A DNA stretch of 15,237 bases. It comes from Desulfovibrionaceae bacterium (GTDB lineage Bacteria; Desulfobacterota; Desulfovibrionia; Desulfovibrionales; Desulfovibrionaceae). The notes beneath the pieces are model-generated. The model saw nothing but the letters and a program-made list of their open reading frames with translations. It was not told where the DNA came from and made no database searches. Below, one piece after another: positions 12,321-15,237 of the stretch (positions are counted from its first letter, which is position 1; each line of letters opens with the position of its first letter). The position numbers and the translations under genes were made by a program. Location: contig JAUNSE010000013.1 of assembly GCA_030539415.1 (NCBI GenBank), positions 1 through 15,237 on the forward strand, read 5' to 3'.

Positions 12321-12899
12321 TCAGTCTGCCTGTCCGCGCTTCACATTGAAGGCAAAGGATTCGTACCAGAGCAGCTGCGAGCCGGGCTCCTTCCAGGAGC
12401 CGTCGGGCAGGCCGGCCTTGGCGCACAGATGGGTCAGGTACTGTGGAAGAGTCCAGCCCTGCTCCACGGGCACGGAGGGCAGAAAGACGCCCGTGCGGCC
12501 ACGGTGCCGCAGCACCAGGCCGTGCCGGCCTATGACGATGTCATCCGGATTCGGGCAGGGGGAGAGGCTGTCGAGCACGTTGATCTCCACGTCCGTCAGC
12601 GGCCATTCGGCCGCCGAGAGCTGGCGGAAGCGCGGGTCCCTGAACGCGGCGGAAAGGGCCATGCGCCAGACATTGTCATAGAGCGGCGTATCCGCCTGAA
12701 TGAGGCCTATGCAGCCGCGCAGCCGGCCGTGAATGGTCAGCGTCACAAAGCAGCCCAGCTGACGGTGCATGGATGCGGGAACCGTCTCCGCGCGCGGCGC
12801 CGCAAGCGGGCGTCCGGCAAGCGCGTCGTCAATGGCCCCGACGGCCAGCGCGCCGAGGCATTTCTGCTCCTCGTCAGTGAGGCTGAAGGAAACGGCCAT
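12321..12899 (-). CDS. amrA: AMMECR1-domain protein (AmmeMemoRadiSam system protein A)
   Basis: This 192-residue protein is a single AMMECR1 domain. Diagnostic motifs are LRGCIG (60-65), AAFRDPRF (84-91), the V-E-I-N strand at 104-107, GVFLPSVPVEQGW (137-149) and HLCAKAGLP (157-165). Length is normal. In many bacteria it is encoded with a Memo protein (AmrB) and a radical SAM protein (AmrS); neither is in this window. Its biochemical role is unsettled, though the context of a radical SAM protein and here metK makes a SAM-linked role attractive. AGGAGG lies eight bases before the ATG at 12899. It follows metK on the same strand by 76 bases, separated by an imperfect terminator, so it may partly share the panC-metK transcript. 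Confidence 0.94.
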   Translation of the reverse strand: MAVSFSLTDEEQKCLGALAVGAIDDALAGRPLAAPRAETVPASMHRQLGCFVTLTIHGRLRGCIGLIQADTPLYDNVWRMALSAAFRDPRFRQLSAAEWPLTDVEINVLDSLSPCPNPDDIVIGRHGLVLRHRGRTGVFLPSVPVEQGWTLPQYLTHLCAKAGLPDGSWKEPGSQLLWYESFAFNVKRGQAD

Positions 12900-12918
12900 A
12901 TCTCACTCCTCCTGTCTC

Positions 12919-12963
12919 AAAAAGTCAGAAGGGCCGGGCTCCTTCGAGGGAGCGCCGGCCCTT
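12919..12963 (-). terminator. Imperfect terminator after metK
   Basis: A stem of 9 + 5 bp with one bulged base (arms 12929-12942 and 12949-12963, loop TTCGAG) follows the metK stop by 12 bases. The T5 run on the minus strand begins five bases after the stem, which should weaken termination and let some transcripts reach amrA. Confidence 0.6.
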
Positions 12964-12975
12964 GCCCTGATATGT

Positions 12976-14151
12976 CTAGTGCTTCTGGACAGCCGTCAGC
13001 AGATCGGCAACCGCGTCCGCCTTCTCCCAGGTGAACTCGGGAAGCTCGCGGCCGAAGTGTCCGTAGCAGGATGTCTTCTTGTAGATGGGGCGCTTCAGGT
13101 CGAGGCGCTTCGTGATGTGGTAGGGCCTCAGGTCAAAGACCTGGCGCACGGCGTCGGTGAGCACGCTGTCGGCATACTCGCTGGTGTGCTGGGAAGTGAC
13201 CAGCACGCTGACCGGAGCGGCCACGCCGATGCTGTAGGCAATCTGCACCTCGCAGATCTTGGCCAGACCGGCGGCCACGACGTTCTTGGCGATGTAGCGG
13301 CCCATGTAGGCGGCGGATCTGTCCACCTTGGAGGGATCCTTGCCCGAGAAGGCGCCGCCGCCGTGATGGCCGGAGCCTCCGTAGGTGTCCTGAATGATCT
13401 TGCGGCCGGTCAGACCGCAGTCACCCATGGGACCGCCGACCACAAAGCGTCCGGTGGTGTTGATGAAGATCTCGCAGTCCTTCTCGTCGAAGAAGCCGGA
13501 GGGCTCGAGCACGGGGCGGATGACCTGGCTCTTGACGGCTTCGATGATCATGTCCTGGGTGGCATGCGGCTCGTGCTGGGTGGACACGACCACATTGTTG
13601 ATGCGCACCGGCACGCCGTCCTGATATTCAAAGGAAACCTGAGTCTTGCCGTCGGGGCGGAAGAAGTCCACGATGCCTTCCTTGCGGACCTTGGTCAGGC
13701 GCTGGGAAAGCTGATGGGCCCAGAAGATGGGGGCGGGCATGAGCGTGGGCGTTTCGGAGCAGGCATAGCCGAACATCATGCCCTGGTCGCCGGCACCCTG
13801 GTCCTCGGGGTTCTCCCTGTTCACGCCCTGGGCGATATCGGGAGACTGGTGATCGATGGTGGACAGAACAGCGCAGGTCTGCCAGTCGAATCCCATGTCG
13901 GAGCTGTGGTAGCCCACTTCCTTGATGGTGTCGCGCACGACCTGAGGCAGGTCGGCGTATCCCTTGGTGGAAATCTCGCCGGCGATGATCGCCATGCCGG
14001 TGGTCACGAGGGTCTCGCAGGCAACATGCGCCTCGGGGTCCTGAGCCAGCAGCGTGTCCAGAACGGCGTCCGAGATCTGATCCGCCACCTTGTCGGGATG
14101 GCCTTCGGTGACGGACTCCGAAGTGAAGTAGTAGGTTCCTTTGGTCTGCAT
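12976..14151 (-). CDS. metK: S-adenosylmethionine synthetase (methionine adenosyltransferase)
   Basis: This enzyme makes S-adenosylmethionine from methionine and ATP in the cytoplasm. The 391-residue protein is full length. TSESVTEGHPDKVADQISDA (10-29) carries the ATP/metal residues, GAGDQGMMFGYA (119-130) is the first family signature, and GGGAFSGKDPSKVDRSAAY (264-282) is the phosphate-binding second signature. The stretch before the second signature reads YGGSGHH instead of the more common form with GAH. The ATG at 14151 is 15 bases after the panC stop, with AGGA about eight bases upstream, so the two genes are co-transcribed. A panC-metK pair is, as I recall, seen in Desulfovibrio, supporting the taxonomic guess. 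Confidence 0.98.
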   Translation of the reverse strand: MQTKGTYYFTSESVTEGHPDKVADQISDAVLDTLLAQDPEAHVACETLVTTGMAIIAGEISTKGYADLPQVVRDTIKEVGYHSSDMGFDWQTCAVLSTIDHQSPDIAQGVNRENPEDQGAGDQGMMFGYACSETPTLMPAPIFWAHQLSQRLTKVRKEGIVDFFRPDGKTQVSFEYQDGVPVRINNVVVSTQHEPHATQDMIIEAVKSQVIRPVLEPSGFFDEKDCEIFINTTGRFVVGGPMGDCGLTGRKIIQDTYGGSGHHGGGAFSGKDPSKVDRSAAYMGRYIAKNVVAAGLAKICEVQIAYSIGVAAPVSVLVTSQHTSEYADSVLTDAVRQVFDLRPYHITKRLDLKRPIYKKTSCYGHFGRELPEFTWEKADAVADLLTAVQKH

Positions 14152-14166
14152 AAGGGGGGTCCTCGC

Positions 14167-15012
14167 TTAGTTGAGACGGATATTGTCGATAAGGCGGGCC
14201 TTGCCCATCTTCACGGCGCAGGCCATGGTGGCCGGGCCGGTGATTTCATCCACCTGGGCGAGGCTGTTTGAGTCAATGACCTGCAGGTAGTCCAGGCGTC
14301 CCAGGGGCAGCTTGCTGGCCCAGCGGCGCAGCACGGCGTCCTTGAGGGCGGAGGCCTTTGTCTCGCCATGGGCCACCATGGTCCTGGCATAGTCCAGGGC
14401 GCGGTGAATTTCGGGCGCCTGGGCGCGCTCCTCCTCGGTGAGATAGACATTGCGGGAGGACAGGGCCAGGCCGTCCTCGGCGCGCACGATGGGCACGCCC
14501 ACAATCTGCACGGGATAGAACAGGTCCCTGACCATGCGGCGCAGGATGGCCTGCTGCTGCCAGTCCTTGTCGCCGAAGACGGCGTAGTCGGCCTGGGTCA
14601 GCATGAACAGCTTCGTGCAGACGGTGCAGACACCGCGGAAGTGAATGGGGCGGGTGATGCCGCACAGCAGATTGGACATCTCGGGCACTTCGACCCATGT
14701 GGCGGCATCGGGGGCGTACAGTTCGGAAGGCTCGGGCGTGAAGAGCAGATCCGCGCCGTGCTCCCCGGCAATGGCGGCATCCCTTTCCAGGTCCCTGGGA
14801 TAGGAGGCATAGTCCTCATTGGGACCGAACTGGGTGGGGTTGACGAAAAGGCTGACAACGACCTTGTCACCAAGGGTGCGGGCCTTGTCCATGAGAGAGG
14901 CGTGGCCTTCATGGTAGTAGCCCATGGTCGGGACGAGAACGACGGATTTTCCTTCCCTGTGCCACTGGCGGCAGGTTTCGGAAAGTTCTTTGGCTGTTTT
15001 GATGATTTGCAT
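14167..15012 (-). CDS. panC: Pantothenate synthetase (pantoate--beta-alanine ligase)
   Basis: This enzyme joins pantoate and beta-alanine with ATP, the last step of pantothenate (coenzyme A precursor) synthesis. The 281-residue protein has PTMGYYHEGH (28-37), which contains the HxGH nucleotide motif with Tyr-Tyr where Ala-Leu is commoner. It also has SLFVNPTQFGPNEDYASYPR (54-73), FRGVCTVCTKLF (125-136), FGDKDWQQ (146-153) and SSRN (185-188), the KMSKS-like loop. CGITRPIHF has Ile where Gly is usual. Length is normal. The start at 15012 agrees with the family, but no Shine-Dalgarno is visible; TATACT lies three bases before the ATG, so a leaderless or nearly leaderless mRNA is possible. It heads the minus-strand panC-metK unit. 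Confidence 0.97.
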   Translation of the reverse strand: MQIIKTAKELSETCRQWHREGKSVVLVPTMGYYHEGHASLMDKARTLGDKVVVSLFVNPTQFGPNEDYASYPRDLERDAAIAGEHGADLLFTPEPSELYAPDAATWVEVPEMSNLLCGITRPIHFRGVCTVCTKLFMLTQADYAVFGDKDWQQQAILRRMVRDLFYPVQIVGVPIVRAEDGLALSSRNVYLTEEERAQAPEIHRALDYARTMVAHGETKASALKDAVLRRWASKLPLGRLDYLQVIDSNSLAQVDEITGPATMACAVKMGKARLIDNIRLN

Positions 15013-15237
15013 ATCAGTATATCAAGGTATGGTAATATATTGATGAGGTGCGGTGTTTATACCCTCTGCCGGCTCCGCTGTAAAGGGTCCGTCCTGGATA
15101 ATGGCGGCCGGCTCAGGGGCATGCAGACGGCCATGGCGGCCGCCTGGGGCAGGACGGAAAGTCTTTTGCCGGGGAGAGGAGGTTTTTGGCGGTCGGCCCG
15201 GGGCAGGGAAATGCCGCCGGTCCGCTGCCTGGACAGG
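15013..15237. other. Right-edge region, no supported gene
   Basis: The first 50 bases are AT-rich and probably hold the panC promoter, with TATACT and TATATT on the minus strand but no matching -35. The rest is GC-rich, and several frames on both strands stay open to the edge, as expected from base composition, so none is called. An incomplete gene ending here on the minus strand cannot be excluded. Confidence 0.4.

Noticed and set aside
12769..14271. A 500-residue plus-strand open frame opposite metK
   Set aside because: It is the exact antisense of metK and amrA, whose motifs are unmistakable; it lacks a ribosome site and recognisable domains.
15121..15237. Open frames at the right edge, including a plus-strand ATG at 15121 and minus-strand frames ending near panC
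   Set aside because: Several frames on both strands are open at once, so openness is not informative; no ribosome site or family motif, and the window stops too soon.
1..15237. CRISPR arrays, tRNA or rRNA genes, insertion sequences, prophage or defence genes
   Set aside because: No regularly spaced repeats, cloverleaf or CCA-ended structures, transposase or integrase motifs, or phage or defence domains were seen in any region.

Overview
The window looks like a GC-rich, Gram-negative sulfidogen of the Desulfovibrionaceae (Desulfovibrio/Bilophila-like). Three things suggest this: the large porin resembles the Desulfovibrio outer-membrane homotrimeric porin family, panC and metK are paired as I recall from Desulfovibrio genomes, and a PduS/PduT-type microcompartment locus is present. 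No database search could be run, so the assignment is inference.

Region 1 (1-5506, + strand) is the distal part of a bacterial microcompartment (BMC) operon. It holds three BMC-H hexamer proteins (the first cut by the window edge), one BMC-P vertex protein, two tandem-domain BMC-T proteins that both keep the PduT-type pore cysteine, a permuted PduU/EutS-like shell protein, and the Fe-S flavoprotein-like PduS. There are also two accessory proteins: a TIGR02536/PduM-like protein with a possible encapsulation helix, and a Cys-rich small protein resembling the N-terminal part of EutT. No signature enzyme (glycyl radical enzyme, diol dehydratase, ethanolamine lyase, aldehyde dehydrogenase) is in the window, so the substrate is unknown; those genes probably lie to the left. 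The operon ends at an intrinsic terminator.

Region 2 (5494-7204, + strand) is a single porin gene. A good sigma-54 type -24/-12 element lies inside the BMC terminator, and a strong terminator follows the porin.

Region 3 (7262-11363, - strand) is a four-gene cluster: a cytoplasmic SDR oxidoreductase, an exported SMP-30/gluconolactonase-like protein, an exported HSL-family esterase and an Fe-S flavoprotein-like NADPH reductase. It is divergent from a LysR-type regulator (11364-12260, +). The shared promoter region has a perfect palindrome with a T-N11-A LysR box centred near -67 of the predicted SDR promoter, so the LysR protein probably controls an uncharacterised ester/lactone-processing pathway.

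Region 4 (12258-15237, - strand) is housekeeping: panC, metK and an AMMECR1-domain gene (amrA). metK has an imperfect terminator, and amrA has a clean one abutting the LysR stop codon. The last 225 bases hold no gene I can support.
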